Shown here: positions 1 through 9,203 of the stretch, one piece after another | How positions within the stretch are numbered: the stretch's first letter is position 1 | How the letters are laid out: every line of letters starts with the position of its first letter | Origin: Auanema rhodensis | Lineage: Eukaryota > Nematoda > Chromadorea > Rhabditida > Rhabditidae | Assembly (NCBI GenBank): GCA_964057225.1 | Contig: OZ059896.1 | Coordinates: 13,996,501 to 14,060,500 of the forward strand | Reading direction: 5' to 3' | DNA: 64,000 bases | Translations under genes and position numbers: made by a program | Notes under the pieces: generated by a model | Seen by the model: only the letters and a program-made list of their open reading frames with translations | Database searches by the model: none | Told to the model about the DNA's origin: nothing

Positions 1-84
1 TTTGATCAGTTGGTGAATTTGTTTCTTCTTGAACTATTTTCTTGAAGAACATAGTCAAGGCGGAGTCTTTTGATCTAAATCGTC

Positions 85-156
85 GGTTCCGTGGTGTAGC
101 GGTTAGCACTCAGGACTTTGAATCCTGCGACCCGAGTTCAAATCTCGGCGGAACCT
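85..156 (+). tRNA. tRNA-Gln(TTG)
   Basis: First complete copy in the window; consensus sequence. Confidence 0.95.
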
Positions 157-250
157 ACTTTTTCATTTTGATCAACTAGTCAATTTGTTTCTTCTTGAAC
201 TATTTTCTTGAAGAACATAGTCAAGGCGGAGTCTTTTGATCTAAATCGTC

Positions 251-322
251 GGTTCCGTGGTGTAGCGGTTAGCACTCAGGACTCTGAATCCTGCGACCCG
301 AGATCAAATCTCGGCGGAACCT
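251..322 (+). tRNA. tRNA-Gln(CTG), T-loop variant
   Basis: T-loop reads ATCAAAT instead of TTCAAAT. T54 is lost, which hits the B box and the T54-A58 pair, so activity is doubtful. Confidence 0.75.
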
Positions 323-416
323 ACTTTTTCATTTTTATCAGTTGGTGAATTTGTTTCTTCTTGAACTATTTTCTTGAAGAACATAGTCAAGGCGGAGTCT
401 TTTGATCTAAATCGTC

Positions 417-488
417 GGTTCCGTGGTGTAGCGGTTAGCACTCAGGACTTTGAATCCTGCGACCCGAGTTCAAATCTCGGCGGAACCT
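417..488 (+). tRNA. tRNA-Gln(TTG)
   Basis: Consensus copy; first gene of a block repeated at 9038 and 22536. Confidence 0.95.
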
Positions 489-582
489 ACTTTTTCATTT
501 TGATCAACTGGTCAATTTGTTTCTTCTTGAACTATATTCTTGAAGAACATAGTCAAGGCGGAGTCTTTTGATCTAAATCGTC

Positions 583-654
583 GGTTCCGTGGTGTAGCGG
601 TTAGCACTCAGGACTTTGAATCCTGCGACCCGAGTTCAAATCTCGGCGGAACCT
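583..654 (+). tRNA. tRNA-Gln(TTG)
   Basis: Consensus copy. Confidence 0.95.
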
Positions 655-748
655 ACTTTTTCATTTTGATCAACTAGTCAATTTGTTTCTTCTTAAACTA
701 TCTACTTGAAGAACATAGTCAAGGCGGAGTCTTTTGATATAAATCGTC

Positions 749-820
749 GGTTCCGTGGTGTAGCGGTTAGCACTCAGGACTTTGAATCCTGCGACCCGAG
801 TTCAAATCTCGGCGGAACCT
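749..820 (+). tRNA. tRNA-Gln(TTG)
   Basis: Consensus copy; followed by a truncated LTR at 890. Confidence 0.95.
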
Positions 821-889
821 ACTTTTTCATTTTTATCAGTTGGTCAATTTGTTTCTTCTTGAACTTTCTTCTTGAAGAACATAAACAAG

Positions 890-1056
890 CGTTCCGTTAT
901 GCTCGCACGTCGATCCTATAGACCAATAAAGCCTACAAGATGAGTGTGATAGTATTCCAGATGTAGCGGTGCATAAAGAGCATAATGGATAAACATAAGA
1001 CTCGAGAAAGAAAAGTTTATTATGTCTACATGATTACACAAATCTCGGCGGAACCT
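890..1056 (+). repeat. Truncated Gypsy-type LTR fused to a tRNA-Gln tail
   Basis: 890-1038 is the first 149 bp of the solo-LTR sequence (begins CGTTCCG, preceded by CAAG). At 1039 it jumps into the last 18 nt of a tRNA-Gln gene (1039-1056). The same breakpoint recurs at 6939/6940 and 9659/9660, so this was one recombination event later copied with the array. Confidence 0.85.
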
Positions 1057-1147
1057 ACTTTTTCATTTTTATCAGTTGGTCAATTTGTTTCTTCTTGAAC
1101 TATTTTCTTGAAGAACATAGTCAAGGTCGGTTCCGTGGTGTATCGTC

Positions 1148-1219
1148 GGTTCCGTGGTGTAGCGGTTAGCACTCAGGACTTTGAATCCTGCGACCCGAGT
1201 TCAAATCTCGGCGGAACCT
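1148..1219 (+). tRNA. tRNA-Gln(TTG) with duplicated head
   Basis: Consensus gene. Directly upstream, 1129-1142 repeats the first 14 nt of the tRNA, a 19-bp tandem duplication of the gene start. Confidence 0.93.
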
Positions 1220-1313
1220 ACTTTTTCATTTTGATCAACTGGTCAATTTGTTTCTTCTTGAACTATTTTCTTGAAGAACATAGTCAAGGCGGAGTCTTTT
1301 GATCTAAATCGTC

Positions 1314-1385
1314 GGTTCCGTGGTGTAGCGGTTAGCACTCAGGACTTTGAATCCTGCGACCCGAGTTCAAATCTCGGCGGAACCT
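1314..1385 (+). tRNA. tRNA-Gln(TTG)
   Basis: Consensus copy. Confidence 0.95.
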
Positions 1386-1479
1386 ACTTTTTCATTTTGA
1401 TCAACTGGTCAATTTGTTTCTTCTTGAACTATTTTCTTGAAGAACATAGTCAAGGCGGAGTCTTTTGATCTAAATCGTC

Positions 1480-1551
1480 GGTTCCGTGGTGTAGCGGTTA
1501 GCACTCAGGACTTTGAATCCTGCGACCCGAGTTCAAATCTCGGCGGAACCT
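1480..1551 (+). tRNA. tRNA-Gln(TTG)
   Basis: Consensus copy. Confidence 0.95.
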
Positions 1552-1645
1552 ACTTTTTCATTTTGATCAACTAGTCAATTTGTTTCTTCTTGAACTATTT
1601 TCTTGAAGAACATAGTCAAGGCGGAGTCTTTTGATCTAAATCGTC

Positions 1646-1717
1646 GGTTCCGTGGTGTAGCGGTTAGCACTCAGGACTCTAAATCCTGCGACCCGAATTC
1701 AAATCTCGGCGGAACCT
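1646..1717 (+). tRNA. tRNA-Gln-like with anticodon CTA (amber suppressor type)
   Basis: Anticodon loop is CTCTAAA, giving CTA at 1679-1681, which would read UAG. A second change turns T-stem CCGAG into CCGAA, so the 53-61 pair is A-C, and the B box is altered. The body is otherwise tRNA-Gln. It may be a suppressor, or an inactive copy whose T-arm change blunts a harmful anticodon. The same variant is at 5642. Confidence 0.8.
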
Positions 1718-1811
1718 ACTTTTTCATTTTGATCAGTTGGTGAATTTGTTTCTTCTTGAACTATTTTCTTGAAGAACATAGTCAAGGCGGAGTCTTTTGA
1801 TCTAAATCGTC

Positions 1812-1883
1812 GGTTCCGTGGTGTAGCGGTTAGCACTCAGGACTTTGAATCCTGCGACCCGAGTTCAAATCTCGGCGGAACCT
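1812..1883 (+). tRNA. tRNA-Gln(TTG)
   Basis: Consensus copy. Confidence 0.95.
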
Positions 1884-1977
1884 ACTTTTTCATTTTGATC
1901 AACTAGTCAATTTGTTTCTTCTTAAACTATCTACTTGAAGAACATAGTCAAGGCGGAGTCTTTTGATCTAAATCGTC

Positions 1978-2049
1978 GGTTCCGTGGTGTAGCGGTTAGC
2001 ACTCAGGACTCTGAATCCTGCGACCCGAGTTCAAATCTCGGCGGAACCT
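1978..2049 (+). tRNA. tRNA-Gln(CTG)
   Basis: Consensus body, anticodon CTG. Confidence 0.95.
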
Positions 2050-2143
2050 ACTTTTTCATTTTTATCAGTTGGTCAATTTGTTTCTTCTTGAACTATTTTC
2101 TTGAAGAACATAGTCAAGGCGGAGTCTTTTGATCTAAATCGTC

Positions 2144-2215
2144 GGTTCCGTGGTGTAGCGGTTAGCACTCAGGACTTTGAATCCTGCGACCCGAGTTCAA
2201 ATCTCGGCGGAACCT
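2144..2215 (+). tRNA. tRNA-Gln(TTG)
   Basis: Consensus copy. Confidence 0.95.
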
Positions 2216-2309
2216 ACTTTTTCATTTTGATCAACTAGTCAATTTGTTTCTTCTTAAACTATCTACTTGAAGAACATAGTCAAGGCGGAGTCTTTTGATC
2301 TAAATCGTC

Positions 2310-2381
2310 GGTTCCGTGGTGTAGCGGTTAGCACTCAGGACTCTGAATCGTGCGACCCGAGTTCAAATCTCGGCGGAACCT
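2310..2381 (+). tRNA. tRNA-Gln(CTG), anticodon-stem variant
   Basis: 3' strand of the anticodon stem is TCGTG instead of TCCTG, making a G-G mismatch at the middle pair. Shared with 8374 and 21872. Confidence 0.75.
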
Positions 2382-2475
2382 ACTTTTTCATTTTTATCAG
2401 TTGGTGAATTTGTTTCTTCTTGAACTATTTTCTTGAAGAACATAGTCAAGAAGGAGTCTTTTGATCTAAATCGTC

Positions 2476-2547
2476 GGTTCCGTGGTGTAGCGGTTAGCAC
2501 TCAGGACTTTGAATCCTGCGACCCGAGTTCAAATCTCGGCGGAACCT
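2476..2547 (+). tRNA. tRNA-Gln(TTG)
   Basis: Consensus gene; the upstream spacer has AAGAAGG in place of AAGGCGG. Confidence 0.95.
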
Positions 2548-2641
2548 ACTTTTTCATTTTGATCAGTTGGTGAATTTGTTTCTTCTTGAACTATTTTCTT
2601 GAAGAACATAGTCAAGGCGGAGTCTTTTGATCTAAATCGTC

Positions 2642-2713
2642 GGTTCCGTGGGGTAGCGGTTAGCACTCAGGACTTTGAATCCTGCGACCCGAGTTCAAAT
2701 CTCGGCGGAACCT
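2642..2713 (+). tRNA. tRNA-Gln(TTG), D-arm variant
   Basis: T11 to G (GTGGGGTAG), within the D-stem and A box. Confidence 0.8.
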
Positions 2714-2807
2714 ACTTTTTCATTTTGATCAACTAGTCAATTTGTTTCTTCTTAAACTATCTACTTGAAGAACATAGTCAAGGCGGAGTCTTTTGATCTA
2801 AATCGTC

Positions 2808-2879
2808 GGTTCCGTGGTGTAGCGGTTAGCACTCAGGACTCTGAATCCTGCGACCCGAGTTCAAATCTCGGCGGAACCT
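2808..2879 (+). tRNA. tRNA-Gln(CTG)
   Basis: Consensus body, anticodon CTG. Confidence 0.95.
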
Positions 2880-2973
2880 ACTTTTTCATTTTTATCAGTT
2901 GGTCAATTTGTTTCTTCTTGAACTATTTTCTTGAAGAACATAGTCAAGGCGGAGTCTTTTGATCTAAATCGTC

Positions 2974-3045
2974 GGTTCCGTGGTGTAGCGGTTAGCACTC
3001 AGGACTTTGAATCCTGCGACCCGAGTTCAAATCTCGGCGGAACCT
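2974..3045 (+). tRNA. tRNA-Gln(TTG)
   Basis: Consensus copy. Confidence 0.95.
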
Positions 3046-3139
3046 ACTTTTTCATTTTGATCAACTAGTCAATTTGTTTCTTCTTAAACTATCTACTTGA
3101 AGAACATAGTCAAGGCGGAGTCTTTTGATATAAATCGTC

Positions 3140-3211
3140 GGTTCCGTGGTGTAGCGGTTAGCACTCAGGACTTTGAATCCTGCGACCCGAGTTCAAATCT
3201 CGGCGGAACCT
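3140..3211 (+). tRNA. tRNA-Gln(TTG)
   Basis: Consensus copy; last gene before the first complete solo LTR. Confidence 0.95.
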
Positions 3212-3280
3212 ACTTTTTCATTTTTATCAGTTGGTCAATTTGTTTCTTCTTGAACTTTCTTCTTGAAGAACATAAACAAG

Positions 3281-3617
3281 CGTTCCGTTATGCTCGCACG
3301 TCGATCCTATAGACCAATAAAGCCTACAAGATGAGTGTGATAGTATTCCAGATGTAGCGGTGCATAAAGAGCATAATGGATAAACATAAGACTCGAGAAA
3401 GAAAGGTTTATTATGTCTACATGATTACAATAAGTTATAAAAGTCTGCATAAAGATATAAAGTGAAAGAGAGCTAAGAAAGGAAGACAAACCATCCATAG
3501 TCATTCCATAAGGCAAAGCTGAAGTCTGTGTTCCATATGAAGGGCGTGTCGTCCTCTCTCAGCCTCATGTTGTCTGATTCTAACCCGCCTGCTACGTATT
3601 GATTTCCAAATGGAACG
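3281..3617 (-). mobile_element. Solo LTR, Ty3/Gypsy family
   Basis: 337 bp with perfect termini CGTTCC...GGAACG, flanked by a 4-bp direct repeat CAAG (3277-3280 and 3618-3621). The ends, and stretches such as ATAGTATTCCA, match the LTRs of the full element at 9970-21404, so this is a related subfamily. Orientation is set by analogy with that element. The LTR ends 29 bp upstream of the next tRNA gene. Confidence 0.88.
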
Positions 3618-3646
3618 CAAGGCGGAGTCTTTTGATCTAAATAGTC

Positions 3647-3718
3647 GGTTCCGTGGTGTAGCGGTTAGCACTCAGGACTTTGAATCCTGCGACCCGAGTT
3701 CAAATCTCGGCGGAACCT
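3647..3718 (+). tRNA. tRNA-Gln(TTG)
   Basis: Consensus gene just downstream of a solo LTR. Confidence 0.95.
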
Positions 3719-3812
3719 ACTTTTTCATTTAGATCAACTGGTCAATTTGTTTCTTCTTGAACTATTTTCTTGAAGAACATAGTCAAGGCGGAGTCTTTTG
3801 ATCTAAATCGTC

Positions 3813-3884
3813 GGTTCCGTGGTGTAGCGGTTAGCACTCAGGACTCTGAATCCTGCGACCCGAGTTCAAATCTCGGCGGAACCT
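3813..3884 (+). tRNA. tRNA-Gln(CTG)
   Basis: Consensus body, anticodon CTG. Confidence 0.95.
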
Positions 3885-3978
3885 ACTTTTTCATTTTTAT
3901 CAGTTGGTCAATTTGTTTCTTCTTGAACTATTTTCTTGAAGAACATAGTCAAGGCGGAGTCTTTTGATCTAAATCGTC

Positions 3979-4050
3979 GGTTCCGTGGTGTAGCGGTTAG
4001 CACTCAGGACTCTGAATCCTGCGACCCGAGTTCAAATCTCGGCGGAACCT
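3979..4050 (+). tRNA. tRNA-Gln(CTG)
   Basis: Consensus body, anticodon CTG. Confidence 0.95.
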
Positions 4051-4141
4051 ACTTTTTCATTTTTATCAGTTGGTCAATTTGTTTCTTCTTGAACTATTTT
4101 CTTGAAGAACATAGTCAAGGTCGGTTCCGTGGTGTATCGTC

Positions 4142-4213
4142 GGTTCCGTGGTGTAGCGGTTAGCACTCAGGACTTTGAATCCTGCGACCCGAGTTCAAAT
4201 CTCGGCGGAACCT
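4142..4213 (+). tRNA. tRNA-Gln(TTG) with duplicated head
   Basis: Consensus gene preceded by a 14-nt head copy at 4123-4136. Confidence 0.93.
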
Positions 4214-4282
4214 ACTTTTTCATTTTTATCAGTTGGTCAATTTGTTTCTTCTTGAACTTTCTTCTTGAAGAACATAAACAAG

Positions 4283-4619
4283 CGTTCCGTTATGCTCGCA
4301 CGTCGATCCTATAGACCAATAAAGCCTACAAGATGAGTGTGATAGTATTCCAGATGTAGCGGTGCATAAAGAGCATAATGGATAAACATAAGACTCGAGA
4401 AAGAAAGGTTTATTATGTCTACATGATTACAATAAGTTATAAAAGTCTGCATAAAGATATAAAGTGAAAGAGAGCTAAGAAAGGAAGACAAACCATCCAT
4501 AGTCATTCCATAAGGCAAAGCTGAAGTCTGTGTTCCATATGAAGGGCGTGTCGTCCTCTCTCAGCCTCATGTTGTCTGATTCTAACCCGCCTGCTACGTA
4601 TTGATTTCCAAATGGAACG
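4283..4619 (-). mobile_element. Solo LTR, Ty3/Gypsy family (copy)
   Basis: Matches the LTR at 3281 with the same CAAG flanks, 1002 bp downstream. It arose by tandem duplication of the array block, not by a second insertion. Confidence 0.88.
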
Positions 4620-4648
4620 CAAGGCGGAGTCTTTTGATCTAAATAGTC

Positions 4649-4720
4649 GGTTCCGTGGTGTAGCGGTTAGCACTCAGGACTTTGAATCCTGCGACCCGAG
4701 TTCAAATCTCGGCGGAACCT
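4649..4720 (+). tRNA. tRNA-Gln(TTG)
   Basis: Consensus; duplicate of the gene at 3647. Confidence 0.95.
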
Positions 4721-4814
4721 ACTTTTTCATTTAGATCAACTGGTCAATTTGTTTCTTCTTGAACTATTTTCTTGAAGAACATAGTCAAGGCGGAGTCTTT
4801 TGATCTAAATCGTC

Positions 4815-4886
4815 GGTTCCGTGGTGTAGCGGTTAGCACTCAGGACTCTGAATCCTGCGACCCGAGTTCAAATCTCGGCGGAACCT
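4815..4886 (+). tRNA. tRNA-Gln(CTG)
   Basis: Consensus body, anticodon CTG. Confidence 0.95.
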
Positions 4887-4980
4887 ACTTTTTCATTTTT
4901 ATCAGTTGGTCAATTTGTTTCTTCTTGAACTATTTTCTTGAAGAACATAGTCAAGGCGGAGTCTTTTGATCTAAATCGTC

Positions 4981-5052
4981 GGTTCCGTGGTGTAGCGGTT
5001 AGCACTCAGGACTCTGAATCCTGCGACCCGAGTTCAAATCTCGGCGGAACCT
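4981..5052 (+). tRNA. tRNA-Gln(CTG)
   Basis: Consensus body, anticodon CTG. Confidence 0.95.
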
Positions 5053-5143
5053 ACTTTTTCATTTTTATCAGTTGGTCAATTTGTTTCTTCTTGAACTATT
5101 TTCTTGAAGAACATAGTCAAGGTCGGTTCCGTGGTGTATCGTC

Positions 5144-5215
5144 GGTTCCGTGGTGTAGCGGTTAGCACTCAGGACTTTGAATCCTGCGACCCGAGTTCAA
5201 ATCTCGGCGGAACCT
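5144..5215 (+). tRNA. tRNA-Gln(TTG) with duplicated head
   Basis: Consensus gene; 14-nt head copy at 5125-5138. Confidence 0.93.
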
Positions 5216-5309
5216 ACTTTTTCATTTTTATCAGTTGGTCAATTTGTTTCTTCTTGAACTTTCTTCTTGAAGAACATAGTCAAGGCGGAGTTTTTAGAGA
5301 TAAATCGTC

Positions 5310-5381
5310 CGTTCCGTGGTGTAGCGGTTAGCACTCAGGACTTTGAATCCTGCGACCCGAGTTCAAATCTCGGCGGAACCT
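5310..5381 (+). tRNA. tRNA-Gln(TTG), G1 to C variant
   Basis: Starts CGTTCCG, so the first acceptor pair is C-C. The upstream spacer also differs (GAGTTTTTAGAGAT). Same variant at 25367, 25533 and the stub at 26031. Confidence 0.75.
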
Positions 5382-5475
5382 ACTTTTTCATTTTGATCAA
5401 CTGGTCAATTTGTTTCTTCTTGAACTATTTTCTTGAAGAACATAGTCAAGGCGGAGTCTTTTGATCTAAATCGTC

Positions 5476-5547
5476 GGTTCCGTGGTGTAGCGGTTAGCAC
5501 TCAGGACTTTGAATCCTGCGACCCGAGTTCAAATCTCGGCGGAACCT
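5476..5547 (+). tRNA. tRNA-Gln(TTG)
   Basis: Consensus copy. Confidence 0.95.
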
Positions 5548-5641
5548 ACTTTTTCATTTTGATCAACTGGTCAATTTGTTTCTTCTTGAACTATTTTCTT
5601 GAAGAACATAGTCAAGGCGGCGTCTTTTGATCTAAATCGTC

Positions 5642-5713
5642 GGTTCCGTGGTGTAGCGGTTAGCACTCAGGACTCTAAATCCTGCGACCCGAATTCAAAT
5701 CTCGGCGGAACCT
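5642..5713 (+). tRNA. tRNA-Gln-like with anticodon CTA (amber suppressor type)
   Basis: Second CTA copy, anticodon at 5675-5677. It carries the same T-stem change (CCGAA) as 1646 and lies 3996 bp from it inside a duplicated block, so the two share one origin. Confidence 0.8.
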
Positions 5714-5807
5714 ACTTTTTCATTTTGATCAGTTGGTGAATTTGTTTCTTCTTGAACTATTTTCTTGAAGAACATAGTCAAGGCGGAGTCTTTTGATCTA
5801 AATCGTC

Positions 5808-5879
5808 GGTTCCGTGGTGTAGCGGTTAGCACTCAGGACTTTGAATCCTGCGACCCGAGTTCAAATCTCGGCGGAACCT
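5808..5879 (+). tRNA. tRNA-Gln(TTG)
   Basis: Consensus copy. Confidence 0.95.
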
Positions 5880-5973
5880 ACTTTTTCATTTTGATCAACT
5901 AGTCAATTTGTTTCTTCTTAAACTATCTACTTGAAGAACATAGTCAAGGCGGAGTCTTTTGATCTAAATCGTC

Positions 5974-6045
5974 GGTTCCGTGGTGTAGCGGTTAGCACTC
6001 AGGACTCTGAATCCTGCGACCCGAGTTCAAATCTCGGCGGAACCT
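5974..6045 (+). tRNA. tRNA-Gln(CTG)
   Basis: Consensus body, anticodon CTG. Confidence 0.95.
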
Positions 6046-6139
6046 ACTTTTTCATTTTTATCAGTTGGTCAATTTGTTTCTTCTTGAACTATTTTCTTGA
6101 AGAACATAGTCAAGGCGGAGTCTTTTGATCTAAATCGTC

Positions 6140-6211
6140 GGTTCCGTGGTGTAGCGGTTAGCACTCAGGACTTTGAATCCTGCGACCCGAGTTCAAATCT
6201 CGGCGGAACCT
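6140..6211 (+). tRNA. tRNA-Gln(TTG)
   Basis: Consensus copy. Confidence 0.95.
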
Positions 6212-6305
6212 ACTTTTTCATTTTGATCAACTAGTCAATTTGTTTCTTCTTAAACTATCTACTTGAAGAACATAGTCAAGGCGGAGTCTTTTGATCTAAA
6301 TCGTC

Positions 6306-6377
6306 GGTTCCGTGGTGTAGCGGTTAGCACTCAGGACTCTGAATCCTGCGACCCGAGTTCAAATCTCGGCGGAACCT
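6306..6377 (+). tRNA. tRNA-Gln(CTG)
   Basis: Consensus body, anticodon CTG. Confidence 0.95.
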
Positions 6378-6471
6378 ACTTTTTCATTTTTATCAGTTGG
6401 TGAATTTGTTTCTTCTTGAACTATTTTCTTGAAGAACATAGTCAAGGCGGAGTCTTTTGATCTAAATCGTC

Positions 6472-6555
6472 GGTTCCGTGGTGTAGCGGTTAGCATAGCG
6501 GTTAGCACTCAGGACTTTGAATCCTGCGACCCGAGTTCAAATTTCGGCGGAACCT
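6472..6555 (+). pseudogene. tRNA-Gln(TTG) with 12-bp D-arm duplication
   Basis: 84 nt long: TAGCGGTTAGCA is duplicated in the D-arm/A box, and the T-stem 3' strand is TTCGG instead of CTCGG. A normal D-arm cannot form without looping out the insert, so it is probably inactive. Confidence 0.8.
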
Positions 6556-6649
6556 ACTTTTTCATTTTGATCAACTAGTCAATTTGTTTCTTCTTAAACT
6601 ATCTACTTGAAGAACATAGTCAAGGCGGAGTCTTTTGATATAAATCGTC

Positions 6650-6721
6650 GGTTCCGTGGTGTAGCGGTTAGCACTCAGGACTCTGAATCCTGCGACCCGA
6701 GTTCAAATCTCGGCGGAACCT
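6650..6721 (+). tRNA. tRNA-Gln(CTG)
   Basis: Consensus body, anticodon CTG. Confidence 0.95.
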
Positions 6722-6790
6722 ACTTTTTCATTTTTATCAGTTGGTCAATTTGTTTCTTCTTGAACTTTCTTCTTGAAGAACATAAACAAG

Positions 6791-6957
6791 CGTTCCGTTA
6801 TGCTCGCATGTCGATCCTATAGACCAATAAAGCCTACAAGCTGAGTGTGATAGTATTCCAGATGTAGCGGTGCATAAAGAGCATAATGGATAAACATAAG
6901 ACTCGAGAAAGAAAAGTTTATTATGTCTACATGATTACACAAATCTCGGCGGAACCT
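6791..6957 (+). repeat. Truncated Gypsy-type LTR fused to a tRNA-Gln tail (copy 2)
   Basis: Same structure and breakpoint as 890-1056, with small changes (GCATGTCGATCC, CTGAGTG). LTR part 6791-6939, tRNA tail 6940-6957. Confidence 0.85.
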
Positions 6958-7048
6958 ACTTTTTCATTTTTATCAGTTGGTCAATTTGTTTCTTCTTGAA
7001 CTATTTTCTTGAAGAACATAGTCAAGGTCGGTTCCGTGGTGTATCGTC

Positions 7049-7120
7049 GGTTCCGTGGTGTAGCGGTTAGCACTCAGGACTTTGAATCCTGCGACCCGAG
7101 TTCAAATCTCGGCGGAACCT
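7049..7120 (+). tRNA. tRNA-Gln(TTG) with duplicated head
   Basis: Consensus gene; head copy 7030-7043. Confidence 0.93.
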
Positions 7121-7214
7121 ACTTTTTCATTTTGATCAACTGGTCAATTTGTTTCTTCTTGAACTATTTTCTTGAAGAACATAGTCAAGGCGGAGTCTTT
7201 TGATCTAAATCGTC

Positions 7215-7286
7215 GGTTCCGTGGTGTAGCGGTTAGCACTCAGGACTTTGAATCCTGCGACCCGAGTTCAAATCTCGGCGGAACCT
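7215..7286 (+). tRNA. tRNA-Gln(TTG)
   Basis: Consensus copy. Confidence 0.95.
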
Positions 7287-7380
7287 ACTTTTTCATTTTG
7301 ATCAACTAGTCAATTTGTTTCTTCTTAAACTATCTACTTGAAGAACATAGTCAAGGCGGAGTCTTTTGATCTAAATCGTC

Positions 7381-7452
7381 GGTTCCGTGGTGTAGCGGTT
7401 AGCACTCAGGACTCTGAATCCTGCGACCCGAGTTCAAATCTCGGCGGAACCT
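7381..7452 (+). tRNA. tRNA-Gln(CTG)
   Basis: Consensus body, anticodon CTG. Confidence 0.95.
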
Positions 7453-7546
7453 ACTTTTTCATTTTGATCAACTAGTCAATTTGTTTCTTCTTGAACTATT
7501 TTCTTGAAGAACATAGTCAAGGCGGAGTCTTTTGATCTAAATCGTC

Positions 7547-7618
7547 GGTTCCGTGGTGTAGCGGTTAGCACTCAGGACTCTGAATCCTGCGACCCGAGTT
7601 CAAATCTCGGCGGAACCT
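7547..7618 (+). tRNA. tRNA-Gln(CTG)
   Basis: Consensus body, anticodon CTG. Confidence 0.95.
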
Positions 7619-7709
7619 ACTTTTTCATTTTTATCAGTTGGTCAATTTGTTTCTTCTTGAACTATTTTCTTGAAGAACATAGTCAAGGTCGGTTCCGTGG
7701 TGTATCGTC

Positions 7710-7781
7710 GGTTCCGTGGTGTAGCGGTTAGCACTCAGGACTTTGAATCCTGCGACCCGAGTTCAAATCTCGGCGGAACCT
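7710..7781 (+). tRNA. tRNA-Gln(TTG) with duplicated head
   Basis: Consensus gene; head copy 7691-7704. Confidence 0.93.
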
Positions 7782-7875
7782 ACTTTTTCATTTTTATCAG
7801 TTGGTCAATTTGTTTCTTCTTGAACTATTTTCTTGAAGAACATAGTCAAGGCGGAGTCTTTTGATCTAAATCGTC

Positions 7876-7947
7876 GGTTCCGTGGTGTAGCGGTTAGCAC
7901 TCAGGACTTTGAATCCTGCGACCCGAGTTCAAATCTCGGCGGAACCT
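7876..7947 (+). tRNA. tRNA-Gln(TTG)
   Basis: Consensus copy. Confidence 0.95.
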
Positions 7948-8041
7948 ACTTTTTCATTTTGATCAACTGGTCAATTTGTTTCTTCTTGAACTATTTTCTT
8001 GAAGAACATAGTCAAGGCGGAGTCTTTTGATCTAAATCGTC

Positions 8042-8113
8042 GGTTCCGTGGTGTAGCGGTTAGCACTCAGGACTCTGAATCCTGCGACCCGAGTTCAAAT
8101 CTCGGCGGAACCT
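8042..8113 (+). tRNA. tRNA-Gln(CTG)
   Basis: Consensus; first gene of the block repeated from 21540. Confidence 0.95.
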
Positions 8114-8207
8114 ACTTTTTCATTTTTATCAGTTGGTCAATTTGTTTCTTCTTGAACTATTTTCTTGAAGAACATAGTCAAGGCGGAGTCTTTTGATCTA
8201 AATCGTC

Positions 8208-8279
8208 GGTTCCGTGGTGTAGCGGTTTGCACTCAGGACTTTGAATCCTGCGACCCGAGTTCAAATCTCGGCGGAACCT
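8208..8279 (+). tRNA. tRNA-Gln(TTG), D-loop variant
   Basis: GGTTTGCAC instead of GGTTAGCAC, an A to T change at the D-loop/stem edge. Confidence 0.8.
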
Positions 8280-8373
8280 ACTTTTTCATTTTGATCAACT
8301 AGTCAATTTGTTTCTTCTTAAACTATCTACTTGAAGAACATAGTCAAGACGGAGTCTTTTGATCTAAATCGTC

Positions 8374-8445
8374 GGTTCCGTGGTGTAGCGGTTAGCACTC
8401 AGGACTCTGAATCGTGCGACCCGAGTTCAAATCTCGGCGGAACCT
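8374..8445 (+). tRNA. tRNA-Gln(CTG), anticodon-stem variant
   Basis: TCGTG stem variant as at 2310. Confidence 0.75.
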
Positions 8446-8539
8446 ACTTTTTCATTTTTATCAGTTGGTGAATTTGTTTCTTCTTGAACTATTTTCTTGA
8501 AGAACATAGTCAAGGAGGAGTCTTTTGATCTAAATCGTC

Positions 8540-8611
8540 GGTTCCGTGGTGTAGCGGTTAGCACTCAGGACTTTGAATCCTGCGACCCGAGTTCAAATCT
8601 CGGCGGAACCT
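8540..8611 (+). tRNA. tRNA-Gln(TTG)
   Basis: Consensus gene; upstream spacer has AAGGAGG. Confidence 0.95.
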
Positions 8612-8705
8612 ACTTTTTCATTTTGATCAGTTGGTGAATTTGTTTCTTCTTGAACTATTTTCTTGAAGAACATAGTCAAGGCGGAGTCTTTTGATCTAAA
8701 TCGTC

Positions 8706-8777
8706 GGTTCCGTGGTGTAGTGGTTAGCACTCAGGACTTTGAATCCTGCGACCCGAGTTCAAATCTCGGCGGAACCT
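8706..8777 (+). tRNA. tRNA-Gln(TTG), D-loop C to T
   Basis: GTAGTGGTT in place of GTAGCGGTT, likely tolerated. Confidence 0.88.
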
Positions 8778-8871
8778 ACTTTTTCATTTTGATCAACTAG
8801 TCAATTTGTTTCTTCTTAAACTATCTACTTGAAGAACATAGTCAAGGCGGAGTCTTTTGATCTAAATCGTC

Positions 8872-8943
8872 GGTTCCGTGGTGTAGCGGTTAGCACTCAG
8901 GACTCTGAATCCTGCGACCCGAGTTCAAATCTCGGCGGAACCT
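8872..8943 (+). tRNA. tRNA-Gln(CTG)
   Basis: Consensus body, anticodon CTG. Confidence 0.95.
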
Positions 8944-9037
8944 ACTTTTTCATTTTTATCAGTTGGTGAATTTGTTTCTTCTTGAACTATTTTCTTGAAG
9001 AACATAGTCAAGGCGGAGTCTTTTGATCTAAATCGTC

Positions 9038-9109
9038 GGTTCCGTGGTGTAGCGGTTAGCACTCAGGACTTTGAATCCTGCGACCCGAGTTCAAATCTCG
9101 GCGGAACCT
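9038..9109 (+). tRNA. tRNA-Gln(TTG)
   Basis: Consensus; counterpart of 417. Confidence 0.95.
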
Positions 9110-9203
9110 ACTTTTTCATTTTGATCAACTGGTCAATTTGTTTCTTCTTGAACTATATTCTTGAAGAACATAGTCAAGGCGGAGTCTTTTGATCTAAATC
9201 GTC

